NCBI GenBank assembly: GCA_028871795.1 | Contig: JAGWMG010000005.1 | Coordinates: 124,001 to 188,000, forward strand | Reading direction: 5' to 3' | DNA from: Alphaproteobacteria bacterium | GTDB lineage: Bacteria; Pseudomonadota; Alphaproteobacteria; Micropepsales; Micropepsaceae | Length of the DNA: 64,000 nt | In this document: piece by piece, positions 40,740 through 49,274 of the stretch | Numbering within the stretch: position 1 is the stretch's first letter | Layout: each line of letters begins with the position of its first letter | Notes under the pieces: generated by a model | Database searches by the model: none | Told to the model about the DNA's origin: nothing | Seen by the model: only the letters and a program-made list of their open reading frames with translations | Translations under genes and position numbers: made by a program

Positions 40740-40949
40740 CTAATTCCGCTGCGAAACCGCCGCAAGCGCGGTGAGGCGCAGCGCGCTGGCCAGCGGACGC
40801 ACTCCGCGCTTACGATCGATGTCCGCAACGTATGCCGCGAGGCTCTTGCCGGCCGCCTTGGCCTCGCCGTCCAGCACCGCCCAGAATTCCGCCTCCAACG
40901 CCACGGACGTGCGGTGGCCGGAAAGCGAGAAGGAACGTTTTTTCAACAT
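40740..40949 (-). CDS. Ribbon-helix-helix domain protein
   Basis: The 69-residue protein starts [29 protein letters not shown], the pattern of the RHH_4 family of small alphaproteobacterial proteins. A short strand is followed by a helix-turn-helix pair (EFWAVLDGEAKAAGKSLAAYVADID). Such folds bind DNA as dimers, but no target is known. Its ATG overlaps the stop of fumC (TGATG), which shows coupling. It is followed by the GST gene after 24 bp. Confidence 0.8.
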   Translation of the reverse strand: MLKKRSFSLSGHRTSVALEAEFWAVLDGEAKAAGKSLAAYVADIDRKRGVRPLASALRLTALAAVSQRN

Positions 40950-42340
40950 CACTTCGGATGGGTCATGTCCTCCGGCCGGACCAGGCGGTCGAACTCTTCC
41001 GCCGTCACCAGGCCGGATTTCAGCGCTTCTTCCTTCAGGGTCGTGCCGTTCTTGTGCGCGGCCTTGGCGATCTTCGCCGCCGCGTCGTAGCCGATCTTGG
41101 GCGCCAGCGCCGTCACCAGCATCAGCGAGCGCTCCAGACTTGCCTTGATGTTGTCGCGACGCGGTTCGATCCCCACCACGCAATGGTCGGTGAAACTCGC
41201 GGCGGCGTCGGCCATCAGCCGCACGCTTTGCAGGAAATTGTAGGCCATCAGCGGATTGTAGACGTTCAACTCGAAATGGCCCTGGCTGTCGGCAAACGTC
41301 AGCGAGGTGTGGTTGCCGAAGATCTGCACGCAGACCTGGGTCAGCGCCTCGCACTGGGTCGGATTGACCTTGCCCGGCATGATCGAGGAGCCCGGCTCGT
41401 TCTCCGGCAGCGCCAGTTCACCCAGACCGGCGCGCGGCCCCGAACCCAGCAAGCGGATGTCGTTGGCGATCTTGAACAGCGAGGCGGCCACGGTGTTGAT
41501 CGCGCCGTGACTCATCACCATCGCGTCGTGGGCGGCCAGCGCCTCGAATTTGTTGGGCGCGGAGGTGAACGACAGGCCGGTGATCGCGGCGATCTTGTCG
41601 GCGACGGCCTCGGCGAAGCCCGCCGGCGCGTTCAGCCCGGTGCCCACCGCGGTTCCGCCCTGGGCCAACTCCATCAGCTTGGGCAGGGTCTGCTCGATGC
41701 GCCCGATGCCGTTCTCGACCTGCTTTGTATAGCCGGAGAATTCCTGGCCCAGCGTGAGGGGCGTGGCATCCTGGGTGTGGGTGCGCCCGATCTTGACGAT
41801 GCCCTTCCAGGCCTGCGCCTTGTCGTTGAGCGCGTTGCGCAGTTTCTGCAGGGCCGGGATCAGCCGGTGGACGATCTCCTCCGCGCAGGCGATGTGCATC
41901 GCCGAGGGATAACAGTCGTTCGACGACTGGCTCAGGTTGACGTGGTCGTTGGGATGGACCGGCTTCTTCGATCCCATTTCGCCCTTCAGCATTTCGATGG
42001 CGCGGTTGGAGATCACCTCGTTGGCGTTCATGTTGGACTGGGTGCCGGACCCCGTCTGCCACACCGCCAGCGGGAAATGCTCGTTCAGCTTGCCTTCGAT
42101 CACTTCCTGCGCCGCCGCGACGATGACCTTGCCGAGTTTGGGATCGAGCCGGCCCAGGTCCATGTTGGTCTCGGCCGAGGCGCGCTTGACGATGCCGAGC
42201 GCGCGGACGATGGCGGCGGGCTGCTTTTCCCAGCCGATCTTGAAATTGTTGCGCGAGCGCTCGGCCTGGGCGCCCCAGTAGCGGTCGGCGGGAACTTCCA
42301 CGGGTCCGAACGAGTCGGTTTCGATGCGGGGCTTGGTCAT
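40949..42340 (-). CDS. fumC: Class II fumarate hydratase
   Basis: FumC interconverts fumarate and malate in the citric acid cycle without an iron-sulfur cluster. The 463-residue protein has the superfamily signature [11 protein letters not shown], the N-terminal [28 protein letters not shown], the substrate-site [14 protein letters not shown] and [14 protein letters not shown] segments, and [17 protein letters not shown]. These distinguish it from aspartase by gene context and typical residues, though the two families are close. It lies 13 bp after sspB and overlaps the RHH gene. Confidence 0.95.
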   Translation of the reverse strand: MTKPRIETDSFGPVEVPADRYWGAQAERSRNNFKIGWEKQPAAIVRALGIVKRASAETNMDLGRLDPKLGKVIVAAAQEVIEGKLNEHFPLAVWQTGSGTQSNMNANEVISNRAIEMLKGEMGSKKPVHPNDHVNLSQSSNDCYPSAMHIACAEEIVHRLIPALQKLRNALNDKAQAWKGIVKIGRTHTQDATPLTLGQEFSGYTKQVENGIGRIEQTLPKLMELAQGGTAVGTGLNAPAGFAEAVADKIAAITGLSFTSAPNKFEALAAHDAMVMSHGAINTVAASLFKIANDIRLLGSGPRAGLGELALPENEPGSSIMPGKVNPTQCEALTQVCVQIFGNHTSLTFADSQGHFELNVYNPLMAYNFLQSVRLMADAAASFTDHCVVGIEPRRDNIKASLERSLMLVTALAPKIGYDAAAKIAKAAHKNGTTLKEEALKSGLVTAEEFDRLVRPEDMTHPK

Positions 42341-42353
42341 GGGCTTGGTGAGA

Positions 42354-42872
42354 TCACTTCTTCCGGAACGAGTCCAGGCTGACCACCTCGCCCGGCGCGG
42401 CGGGTTTTTCCACGGCTTCCTCGGCGGGGGCGGGCTCGTCGGCCTCGCCGTGATTCTGCTCGGGCGCGGGCAGGGGTGGCGACACCTGCGTCGGGCCGAC
42501 CGCCTTGGCTTCGCCTTCCGTGCCTTTGAACTGCAGCCCGAACTGCACGCCGGGATCGAAGAACGCGGTCAGCGCCGCGAAGGGAATGACCAGCGTGGCC
42601 GGCAGCTTCTTGAAGGTGAGCGCGACCTCGAACTGCTCCTCCTTCACCTTCAGGCCCCAGAATTGGTGCTGGAGGATGATGGTCATTTCGTCGGGGTACT
42701 GCTCGCGCAGGAAGTTGGGTATCTCGACGCCCGGAAAATGCGTCTTGAATGTGAGATAAAAGTGATGCGAGCCGATCAGGCCTTGTTTTTCGATGCGGCG
42801 CAGGGCGTCGCGGACGACGCCGCGCAACGCCGCGTCCGTCAGGGCCTGATAACCGATGAAATCCTTGGCCAT
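42354..42872 (-). CDS. sspB: SspB-family ClpXP adaptor
   Basis: SspB binds ssrA-tagged proteins and delivers them to the ClpXP protease. The 172-residue protein is the alphaproteobacterial form: a folded core with [37 protein letters not shown], then a Pro/Ala/Glu-rich linker, and the C-terminal ClpX-docking peptide [10 protein letters not shown]. The window also encodes the tmRNA that makes the tag, about 1.5 kb away. The gene starts the leftward run towards uvrD. Confidence 0.92.
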   Translation of the reverse strand: MAKDFIGYQALTDAALRGVVRDALRRIEKQGLIGSHHFYLTFKTHFPGVEIPNFLREQYPDEMTIILQHQFWGLKVKEEQFEVALTFKKLPATLVIPFAALTAFFDPGVQFGLQFKGTEGEAKAVGPTQVSPPLPAPEQNHGEADEPAPAEEAVEKPAAPGEVVSLDSFRKK

Positions 42873-43008
42873 CCGCTTTTCCGCAAGTGCGCAGGAAGAC
42901 TAAACCGGCGACGCGGCGAGTCAATGCGCCGTCATGGCCGCGACGATTCGCTGACGGCACCACCACCCCTTGAGCCGGAACGGCGCAGAGAGTACGCCGG
43001 TCGCGACG

Positions 43009-44325
43009 ATGACGAATTTCCGCGACAAGGCCGTCGCCGGCATTGCGGCGACGCCCCCCGACGAGCCGCCCGCCGAGCAGGAATTGCGCGACCTGGCCCG
43101 GCCGTCTTCGGCGCTGGCGCTCCTGGCTGTTTTCCGTCACCGCAACTACCGGCTTTTCTTCACCGGCCAGCTGGTCTCGTTGATGGGCACCTGGATGCAG
43201 ACGGTGGCCCAGGCTTGGCTGGTCTACAGCCTGACCCACTCGCCGTTCCTGCTCGGGGTGACCTCGTTCGCCGCGCAGGTGACGGTGTTCTTCATCGCCC
43301 CGTTCGGCGGCATGGTGGCCGATCGGCTGGACCGCCGCAAATTGCTGCTGCTGACGCAAAGCCTGTCGATGCTGCAGGCCGCGCTGCTGGCCGGGCTGAC
43401 GTTGGCCGGCATCGTGCAGGTCTGGGAGATCGTCGCGCTCGCCTTCGGGCTCGGCTTCATCAACGCCTTCGACGTGCCGACCCGCCAATCCATGACGCTC
43501 GACATGGTGGGTCCCGGGGATTTGCGCCACGCCATCGCGCTCAATTCGGTGATGTTCAACCTGGCGCGGGTGATCGGACCGACGCTGGCGGGCGCGGTGA
43601 TCGCCGTCGTCGGCGAGGGCGTGTGCTTCGCGCTGAACGCGGCGTCCTTCGCCGCGGTGCTGTGGAGCCTGATCCTGATGCGCCTGCCCGCCCGGCCGTC
43701 GCGCGTCCGCGCCCATCCCTTGCGCGAGATCGCGGAGGGCTACCGCTTCTCGCTGGCGTCGCCGCAAATCCGCACTTCTTTGATGCTGGTCGCGGTGTCG
43801 TCCTGTTTCGGCGCCTCCTATCTGTCGCTGATGCCCGCCTTCGCGCACGACCTGCTGCACGGCGATGCCGCGAGCTACGGCACGTTGATGGCCGGGGTGG
43901 GCGCGGGCGCGCTGATCGGGGCCTATGGCTTGTCCTTGATCCGCGAGCGCTGGCTGAGCCTGGCGCCCGTCGCCGCCGCCGTCTGTTTCGGCCTTGGGCT
44001 GATCGCGTTTTCGCACTCGCATATGATGTGGCTGAGCCTGATGCTGCTGCTGCCGACGGCCGCCAGCCTGATACTGCTGGGCGGCACCACCAACACGACC
44101 ATCCAGATCGTGGCGGGCGAGCGGTTTCGCGGCCGCGTGATTTCGCACTACACGCAGAGTTTCATGGGTATGATGCCCTGGGGCTCGCTGCTGCTGGGCT
44201 GGGCGGCGACGCGCTTCGGGGTGAGCGACGCGGTGAGCTTCGGCGGGCTGGTGGTGATCGCCTCCGCAGCCACCGCTTGGTTCGCCCGCCGCGGGCAGCG
44301 ATGGCGGTTCAAACGCGCAGATTAG
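43009..44325 (+). CDS. MFS exporter, EntS-like (MFS_3)
   Basis: The 438-residue inner-membrane protein has about 12 membrane segments. The pattern ALLAVFRHRNYRLFFTGQLVSLMGTWMQTVAQAWLVY at the start, then ADRLDRRKLLLLTQ and NAFDVPTRQSMTLDMVG, is that of the MFS_3 group, which includes the enterobactin exporter EntS. The substrate is unknown. I place the start at the ATG (43009); a TTG at 42970 in the same frame would add 13 residues, and neither has a clear ribosome binding site. It is convergent with the tmRNA gene, with a hairpin between them. Confidence 0.85.
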   Translation: MTNFRDKAVAGIAATPPDEPPAEQELRDLARPSSALALLAVFRHRNYRLFFTGQLVSLMGTWMQTVAQAWLVYSLTHSPFLLGVTSFAAQVTVFFIAPFGGMVADRLDRRKLLLLTQSLSMLQAALLAGLTLAGIVQVWEIVALAFGLGFINAFDVPTRQSMTLDMVGPGDLRHAIALNSVMFNLARVIGPTLAGAVIAVVGEGVCFALNAASFAAVLWSLILMRLPARPSRVRAHPLREIAEGYRFSLASPQIRTSLMLVAVSSCFGASYLSLMPAFAHDLLHGDAASYGTLMAGVGAGALIGAYGLSLIRERWLSLAPVAAAVCFGLGLIAFSHSHMMWLSLMLLLPTAASLILLGGTTNTTIQIVAGERFRGRVISHYTQSFMGMMPWGSLLLGWAATRFGVSDAVSFGGLVVIASAATAWFARRGQRWRFKRAD

Positions 44326-44331
44326 GAAAGT

Positions 44332-44360
44332 GGGGGGCCTTCTGTTGCCCGGCGCCCCCC
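44332..44360. terminator. GC hairpin between the MFS gene and the tmRNA gene
   Basis: GGGGGGC at 44332-44338 pairs with GCCCCCC at 44354-44360 around a 15-base loop. It follows the MFS stop by six bases on one strand and lies just past the tmRNA 3' end on the other, so it may act both ways. The leftward side ends in ACTTTCC, only a weak T-tract. Confidence 0.6.
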
Positions 44361-44365
44361 TAGCC

Positions 44366-44609
44366 GCGCTTGTCTAACTAGAAGTTAGGCAGCGAGGGCC
44401 ATTTGATTATCGTTGGCACCTATACGAGTAGCCCGATAACGGCGGATACCATACCGAGCGAAAGAACCGCCTTTACACGTCCGTCGATCCTATTTCGCCC
44501 CCGTGCTCCCGCTTCTGGAGGGAGAGTGGTGGAGGCGCCGGGTACCGCCCCCGGGTCCGGGCCGCTTATTACGCAGTCGTTTATCGCCATAGTCCGGGCA
44601 AGCCCGAAC
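44366..44609 (-). ncRNA. ssrA: Transfer-messenger RNA, circularly permuted two-piece form
   Basis: tmRNA rescues stalled ribosomes and adds a degradation tag. On the reverse strand, the tag frame at 44417-44385 reads ANDNQMALAA then TAA. The acceptor 5' strand GGGGGCG starts at 44502 and is followed by AAATAGGATCGACGGACGTG. The acceptor 3' strand CGCCTCC (44537-44531) precedes ACCA, ending at 44527; the two strands pair with a single G-U. Because the CCA end comes before the 5' strand, the gene is circularly permuted, as is usual in alphaproteobacteria. A T-arm-like stem CCGGG/CCCGG precedes the acceptor. Between the pieces, 44503-44526 forms a CTCCC/GGGAG hairpin that processing should remove. 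A TATATT at 44621-44616 may be the -10. Outer ends are approximate. Confidence 0.92.
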
Positions 44610-44648
44610 GGGTGTAATATAGGCGTCGCGGGTTAAGACTCCTAGGGC

Positions 44649-44680
44649 TTGACGTCCATTCTTTTTGTAACTACAATTAA
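44649..44680 (+). promoter_or_regulatory. Promoter and palindromic operator of brnT/brnA
   Basis: TTGACG at 44649-44654 and TACAAT at 44672-44677 are separated by 17 bases, close to the sigma-70 consensus. The palindrome TTGTA-AC-TACAA at 44665-44676 overlaps the -10 and would suit a dimeric ribbon-helix-helix repressor such as BrnA. The brnT ATG begins only four bases after the -10, so transcription would start at or next to the start codon. Confidence 0.7.
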
Positions 44681-44959
44681 ATGAAGATCGAATTCGATCC
44701 CGCCAAGAGCGGGAAGAACGCGCGCGAACGCGGACTGCCGTTTGAATTGGTGGAGAGTTTTGAATGGGAAACCTGTCAGACACAGGACGACGTTCGCTTT
44801 GCCTATCCGGAGCCGCGCAGAGTCTCGGTGGGGTTTATAGGCCGGCGGCTGCATGTCGTTTGCCATACACCCATCGAAGGCGGCATCCGTGTCATCAGTT
44901 TTCGCAAAGCCAACAAACGGGAGATTCGAAATTATGAGAAAAAGAAAACCGCTGACTGA
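44681..44959 (+). CDS. brnT: BrnT-type ribonuclease toxin
   Basis: BrnT is a RelE-fold ribonuclease toxin of the type II BrnT/BrnA system. The 92-residue protein shows the family pattern: IEFDPAKSGKNARERGLPFELVESF at the start, PRRVSVGFIGRRLHVVCHTP in the middle and IRVISFRKANKREIRNYEKK at the end, with the conserved Arg and His residues near the C-terminal half. The gene begins almost at the predicted transcription start, so its mRNA may be leaderless. It overlaps brnA by 26 bases, typical of these modules. Confidence 0.9.
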   Translation: MKIEFDPAKSGKNARERGLPFELVESFEWETCQTQDDVRFAYPEPRRVSVGFIGRRLHVVCHTPIEGGIRVISFRKANKREIRNYEKKKTAD

Positions 44960-45200
44960 TGCAGAGGGCGAAGTCCGTGAACTGACAGCCGAAGACTTTC
45001 GGCACATGCGTCCGCTGAGCGACTTTCCGGAACTGGCAAGGCTCGTTCGCGGCCGCGGCCAGCGCGGCCCGCAGAAGACGCCGACCAAGCAGCAAGTAAC
45101 GCTCAGGCTTGACCGCGACGTGGTGGAGCGCTTCCGCGCCACGGGCGAAGGCTGGCAACGCCGCATCAACGAAGCGCTGCGCCGGGCGCGGGTGGGATAG
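44934..45200 (+). CDS. brnA: BrnA-type antitoxin
   Basis: BrnA neutralises BrnT and autorepresses the operon. The 88-residue protein has a charged N-terminal part (MRKRKPLTDAEGEVRELTAEDFRHMRPLSDFPE), a central GRGQRGPQKTPTKQ linker, and the C-terminal ribbon-helix-helix module QVTLRLDRDVVERFRATGEGWQRRINEALR. I chose the ATG at 44934, inside the 3' end of brnT. It lies upstream of thyA, 52 bp away, but is probably not co-transcribed with it. The module abuts the tmRNA gene, a frequent site for inserted islands. Confidence 0.9.
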   Translation: MRKRKPLTDAEGEVRELTAEDFRHMRPLSDFPELARLVRGRGQRGPQKTPTKQQVTLRLDRDVVERFRATGEGWQRRINEALRRARVG

Positions 45201-45252
45201 GCCCGAACTGCGGAGTAGAGTGCGCGTGGAATCAGCGAATACGCGATAGCCA

Positions 45253-46047
45253 ATGCGCCAATATCTCGACCTGATGGACCGCGTGCTGAAGACCGGCGCG
45301 GAGAAGCGCGACCGCACCGGCACCGGCACGCTGTCGGTGTTCGGTTACCAGATGCGCTTCGATCTGACCCAGGGTTTCCCGCTGGTCACCACCAAGAAGC
45401 TGTTCGCCAAGGCCATCGTCACCGAGCTGCTGTGGTTCCTGCGCGGCGACACCAATGTGCGCTGGCTGCAGGAACGCGGCGTCGGCATCTGGGACGAATG
45501 GGCGGACGAGAACGGCGAGCTGGGGCCGGTCTATGGCCATCAATGGCGCTCCTGGCCGGACGGCAAGGGCGGCGCCATCGACCAGATCGCCGGCGTGATC
45601 GCCGACATCAAGCGCAATCCGGATTCGCGCCGGCTGATGGTCACCGCCTGGAATCCGGCCGACGTGCCCAGGATGGCGCTGCCGCCGTGCCATTGCCTGT
45701 TCCAGTTCTACGTCGCGGACGGACGGCTGTCCTGCCAGCTTTACCAGCGTTCGGCCGACATCTTCCTCGGCGTGCCCTTCAACATCGCCTCCTACGCGCT
45801 GCTCACCTTGATGGTGGCGCAGGTGACGGGTTTGCAGCCCGGCGAGTTCGTGCACACCTTCGGCGACGCGCATCTTTATCTCAATCATCTGGATCAGGCG
45901 CGCGAACAGCTTTCGCGCCCGCCTTATCCGCTGCCGGCGATGCGCCTCGCTCCGGGCGTCACGGACATCTTCGGTTTCAAGTACGAAGACTTCACACTCG
46001 AGAACTACCGGGCCCATCCGCACATCAAGGCCGAGGTGGCGGTATGA
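45253..46047 (+). CDS. thyA: Thymidylate synthase
   Basis: ThyA makes dTMP from dUMP using methylene-tetrahydrofolate. The 264-residue length is exactly that of the E. coli enzyme. Motifs include [22 protein letters not shown], the catalytic Cys in [14 protein letters not shown], the nucleotide-binding [20 protein letters not shown], and the end of [16 protein letters not shown]. The stop overlaps the start of the GNAT gene, and folA follows, giving the usual folate grouping. Confidence 0.97.
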   Translation: MRQYLDLMDRVLKTGAEKRDRTGTGTLSVFGYQMRFDLTQGFPLVTTKKLFAKAIVTELLWFLRGDTNVRWLQERGVGIWDEWADENGELGPVYGHQWRSWPDGKGGAIDQIAGVIADIKRNPDSRRLMVTAWNPADVPRMALPPCHCLFQFYVADGRLSCQLYQRSADIFLGVPFNIASYALLTLMVAQVTGLQPGEFVHTFGDAHLYLNHLDQAREQLSRPPYPLPAMRLAPGVTDIFGFKYEDFTLENYRAHPHIKAEVAV

Positions 46048-46523
46048 GCGGCGTCACAATCCGCGCGGCACATCTGGGCGACGAAGGCGCGATCCTCGCC
46101 TTCATCCGCGAGTTGGCGGAATACGAGAAGCTGCTGTCTTCGGTGGTGGCGACGGAAGAAGACGTCCGCGCCGCGCTGTTCGGCCCCAACCCGCGCGTCT
46201 TCTGCGACATCGCGCAGAGCGGCGCAGAAGCGGCGGGTTTCGCGCTGTGGTTCTATACCTACTCCACCTTCCTGGCGCGCCACGGAATCTATCTCGAAGA
46301 CCTGTTCGTGCGGCCCGTCTTTCGCGGGCGCGGCATCGGCAAGGGATTGATGCTCGATCTGGCAAAACGGGCGCGCGAGGAAGGCTGCGGACGGTTCGAA
46401 TGGGCGGTGCTGGATTGGAACCGGCCGTCCATCGCTTTCTATGAAAGCCTCGGCGCGCGGCGCGTGGAAGGCTGGCAGGTTTATCGCCTCGACGGCGAAG
46501 CGCTGAAGCAGGCGGCGCCATGA
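46044..46523 (+). CDS. GNAT-family N-acetyltransferase
   Basis: The 159-residue protein has the GNAT fold: an N-terminal [26 protein letters not shown] and the acetyl-CoA-binding motif [26 protein letters not shown] at about residues 84-110, then [23 protein letters not shown]. It resembles the spermidine/diamine acetyltransferase-like group (SAT family), but the acceptor cannot be fixed. Its ATG overlaps the thyA stop, and its stop overlaps the folA start, so it is translationally coupled between two folate genes. Confidence 0.85.
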   Translation: MSGVTIRAAHLGDEGAILAFIRELAEYEKLLSSVVATEEDVRAALFGPNPRVFCDIAQSGAEAAGFALWFYTYSTFLARHGIYLEDLFVRPVFRGRGIGKGLMLDLAKRAREEGCGRFEWAVLDWNRPSIAFYESLGARRVEGWQVYRLDGEALKQAAP

Positions 46524-47011
46524 TCTCTCTCATCCTCGCGCGCGCGGACAACGGCGTCATCGGCGACAAGGGAGGATTGCCGTGGCGGCTGCCCGAAGAT
46601 CTTCGCCGCTTCAAATCGCTTACCCTGGGCAAACCTTGCATCATGGGCCGCAAGACCTGGCAGAGCCTGCCGAAGAAACCGCTGCCGGGCCGCACCAACA
46701 TCGTGGTGACGCGCGACCGTACTTTTGTCGCAGAAGGCGCCGTCGTCGTTCCTACGTTCGAAGACGCCATCGCGCGGGCGGAACGCGAGCAACCCTCCGA
46801 GATCATGGTGATCGGCGGCGCCGGCATTTTTGCGGTGGCTTTGGCGCGCGCGGAGCGCATCCATCTCACCGAAATCCACGCTTCGCCTGCGGGCGATACG
46901 CGCCTGCCGGCCTTCGATCCGGCTCTATGGCGCGAAACCGCGCGCCAGGACCACAAGGCGCCGGACGGTCTGGCCTACAGCACCGTAACGCTGGTGCGAG
47001 CGAGCCGCTGA
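46520..47011 (+). CDS. folA: Dihydrofolate reductase
   Basis: FolA reduces dihydrofolate to tetrahydrofolate with NADPH, regenerating the cofactor spent by ThyA. The 163-residue protein begins [35 protein letters not shown], with the Trp-Arg/Leu-Pro-Glu-Asp active-site loop, and has PCIMGRKTWQSLPKKPLPGRTNIVVTRD and VIGGAGIFAVAL for NADPH binding. The length is normal for chromosomal DHFR. A four-base overlap with the GNAT gene indicates the thyA-GNAT-folA operon. Confidence 0.95.
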   Translation: MISLILARADNGVIGDKGGLPWRLPEDLRRFKSLTLGKPCIMGRKTWQSLPKKPLPGRTNIVVTRDRTFVAEGAVVVPTFEDAIARAEREQPSEIMVIGGAGIFAVALARAERIHLTEIHASPAGDTRLPAFDPALWRETARQDHKAPDGLAYSTVTLVRASR

Positions 47012-47077
47012 AATCCGGGTGTGCGAATGCCAATTTTCGCCTACAGTGCCGGTTAACCAAAAAGCCGGGAGGAATTT

Positions 47078-47440
47078 ATGCGTTTCACCATCATTGCAGC
47101 ATCCCTAGTCGCAGCGTCCGCCTTCGCCGCTTATGCCGGCGACGACGACATCATGGGCTCGCGCTATGGCAACACCACGCTCGTTCACGAGACCTTGGGG
47201 ACGTCGCGCATTTGGTACAACAAGGATCATACCTTCACGGCCGCGAACTGGATTCTGGGCGTCAGCGGCAAATGGGACATCTCGGACACCAAGGACGGAA
47301 AACAGATCTGCCTGCATTATGACAGCGCGCCGCTGGGTCATCCCAATCCCGAATGCGAGAAGATCGAGGCCCACAAGATCGGCGACAAGTGGACGCTCGG
47401 CGGCCGCGACTTCGAACTGGTCAAGGGCATCCAGAAATAG
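47078..47440 (+). CDS. Small secreted protein of unknown function
   Basis: The 120-residue precursor has a clear signal peptide, MRFTIIAASLVAASAFAAYA, with likely cleavage before GDDDIMG, so the mature protein of about 100 residues is periplasmic. It contains YGNTTLVHETLGTSRIWYNKDHTFTA and WDISDTKDGKQICLHYDS with two Cys that may form a disulfide. I recognise no named family. The start is preceded by the strong site GGGAGGAA. It follows folA by 66 bp and is convergent with the oxygenase gene. Confidence 0.75.
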   Translation: MRFTIIAASLVAASAFAAYAGDDDIMGSRYGNTTLVHETLGTSRIWYNKDHTFTAANWILGVSGKWDISDTKDGKQICLHYDSAPLGHPNPECEKIEAHKIGDKWTLGGRDFELVKGIQK

Positions 47441-47443
47441 GAT

Positions 47444-48076
47444 TTACGGCACCGCCAGGTCGAACTCGACGGCGACGCGCTGGGCGTTGCCGTCGTAACG
47501 GCGCTCGCCGCGCGGCTGCCATGCCGGATGCAGGATGATCATGCCCGATTGCGGGCGGATGGTTTCCATCTGCCCCGCGGTCAGCCCATTCGGCACGCGG
47601 AACCCCAGACTGGGCGCGATCATCGCCGGCAGCACGCCACGCGGATCGGCGAGTTCGCATTCGCCGCCGAGCGCCTCGTCGTCGGATTTCTGATAACCGT
47701 CGTCCACATAATAGACGCCCGCCCAGAAGGCGCCGGGACGCGCCGCGCGTTCCTGGTATTCGCCCTTCTGGCGGATCGTCGCAGCCGCGGCGATCTTCCA
47801 GTCCAGCGTCAGGCGCGCACCGGCGCGCGTCGCCGTCAGGCTGTCGGCGAGATCGCGCAGGATGCGGAACAACGTCAACGCCTGCGCCCCGCCCCAGCTT
47901 TCGAAATCGGCGGGCGAGCGCCAGCCCTGGCCGTGATTGTTGTTGGCGGCGAGGTTCTGCGCCTTTTCGAGAATGAGCGGGCGCAATTCCAGATTGGCTT
48001 CCTGCGCCACGGGATGAAAATGAACGCACACCGGCGTCGCGAACATGCTGCGGATCTGAGGTTTGCTGGCTGCCAT
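47444..48076 (-). CDS. 2OG-Fe(II) oxygenase superfamily protein (TIGR02466-like)
   Basis: The 210-residue protein resembles the putative 2-oxoglutarate and iron dependent dioxygenases of the TIGR02466 group. It begins SMFATPVCVHFHPVAQEANLELRPLILE and includes NNNHGQGWRSPADF, FWAGVYYVDDGY and the late SGMIILHPAWQPRGERRYDGNAQRVAVEFDLAV. The His in ILHPAW and the Arg in QRVAVEF correspond to the conserved iron and 2OG residues. The substrate is unknown. I chose the ATG at 48076; an open frame continues upstream but overlaps the next gene's 3' end with non-protein-like sequence. It follows the Mrp gene by 23 bp. Confidence 0.75.
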   Translation of the reverse strand: MAASKPQIRSMFATPVCVHFHPVAQEANLELRPLILEKAQNLAANNNHGQGWRSPADFESWGGAQALTLFRILRDLADSLTATRAGARLTLDWKIAAAATIRQKGEYQERAARPGAFWAGVYYVDDGYQKSDDEALGGECELADPRGVLPAMIAPSLGFRVPNGLTAGQMETIRPQSGMIILHPAWQPRGERRYDGNAQRVAVEFDLAVP

Positions 48077-48099
48077 GGCTGTTGAAGCGATACCCCCGT

Positions 48100-49227
48100 T
48101 TATTCCATCACGATATGCGGCGCGGCGCGTTGCGGCGAACCGAGTTTCGCCGCCACTTCTCTCGCGATCAACAGAAAAGCATGGGCTTCGGGACCGTCGG
48201 GGGCGGCTGCGACGATAGGCGTTCCGGCGTCGGAGGTTTCGCGAATTGCGCAAACCAGCGGAATTTCGCCCAGAAACGGCGTGTCGAGGGCCCGCGCCGT
48301 CTCGCGGGCGCCGCCGTGGCCGAAGATATGGCTTTCGTGGCCGCAATGGGGACAGACGAAGGTGCTCATGTTCTCGACGATGCCCAGCACGGGCACCTCG
48401 GTCTTGCGGAACATCGCCAGCGCTTTGCGCGCGTCGATCAGGGCGATGTCCTGCGGCGTGGAGACGATCACCGCGCCCGTCAGCGGCACGCGCTGGGCAA
48501 TGGTGAGCTGGGCGTCGCCGGTGCCGGGCGGCATGTCGATCACCAGGATGTCCAGAGGCGCCCAGGCGACGTCGTTCAGCATCTGCGTCAGGGCGCTTTG
48601 CACCATCGGACCGCGCCAGATCATCGGCGTGTCCTCTTCGACCAGGAAGCCGATCGACATCGTCTTGAGCCCGAGCTTGACGACGGGCACGAGCTTGTTG
48701 CCGTCGGCTTCGGGCTTTTCGGTGATGGCGAGAAGACGCGGCACGCTCGGTCCGTAGATGTCCGCATCGAGCAGACCGGCTTTGAATCCGAGGGCCTGTA
48801 GGCCCAGCGCCAGGTTCACCGCCACCGTCGATTTGCCGACGCCGCCTTTGCCGCTGGCCACCGCGACGATGGCGCCGACGCCGGGGATGCCGGCTTGCGG
48901 GGCGGGGCCGTGCTGATGCCGGGCGTGCGGCGAGCGGGGAACGCCGGCGTCCGTGTGGGCGGTCAGGACCGCGGTCACCGACAGCACGCCCGGCAGCGCG
49001 CGGACCGCGTTTTCGCAGGCCTGGCGCAAGGGTTTGGCTTCGGCTCCGCGCTTGGGATCGACTTCCAGGGCGAAGCCGACATGGCCGTCGCGTACCACCA
49101 GGCCCTGGATCATGTCCTGCTGCACGACGGTTCGCCCGCTTACCGGGTCGATGATCTCGTCGAGTGCCTTCAGCACATCGTTTCGCGTGGCCTGCGGCAT
49201 CGTTTGCGCCTCGGGAAGGATGCTCAT
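48100..49227 (-). CDS. apbC: Mrp/NBP35-type Fe-S cluster carrier ATPase
   Basis: ApbC (Mrp) binds and transfers iron-sulfur clusters to target proteins. The 375-residue protein has an N-terminal MIP18-like domain (VLKALDEIIDPVSGRTVVQQDMIQGLVV), the deviant Walker A GKGGVGKSTVAVNLAL at about residues 142-157, the Walker B region VIDMPPGTGDAQLTIAQ, and the cluster-binding CxxC in STFVCPHCGHES. The arrangement is standard. It is divergent from hflK, with only 47 bp between the start codons. Confidence 0.92.
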   Translation of the reverse strand: MSILPEAQTMPQATRNDVLKALDEIIDPVSGRTVVQQDMIQGLVVRDGHVGFALEVDPKRGAEAKPLRQACENAVRALPGVLSVTAVLTAHTDAGVPRSPHARHQHGPAPQAGIPGVGAIVAVASGKGGVGKSTVAVNLALGLQALGFKAGLLDADIYGPSVPRLLAITEKPEADGNKLVPVVKLGLKTMSIGFLVEEDTPMIWRGPMVQSALTQMLNDVAWAPLDILVIDMPPGTGDAQLTIAQRVPLTGAVIVSTPQDIALIDARKALAMFRKTEVPVLGIVENMSTFVCPHCGHESHIFGHGGARETARALDTPFLGEIPLVCAIRETSDAGTPIVAAAPDGPEAHAFLLIAREVAAKLGSPQRAAPHIVME

Positions 49228-49274
49228 ATAACCGCGCCGGAGCGGAATACAAGAAAACTCGGCAGGGTCGGCGA

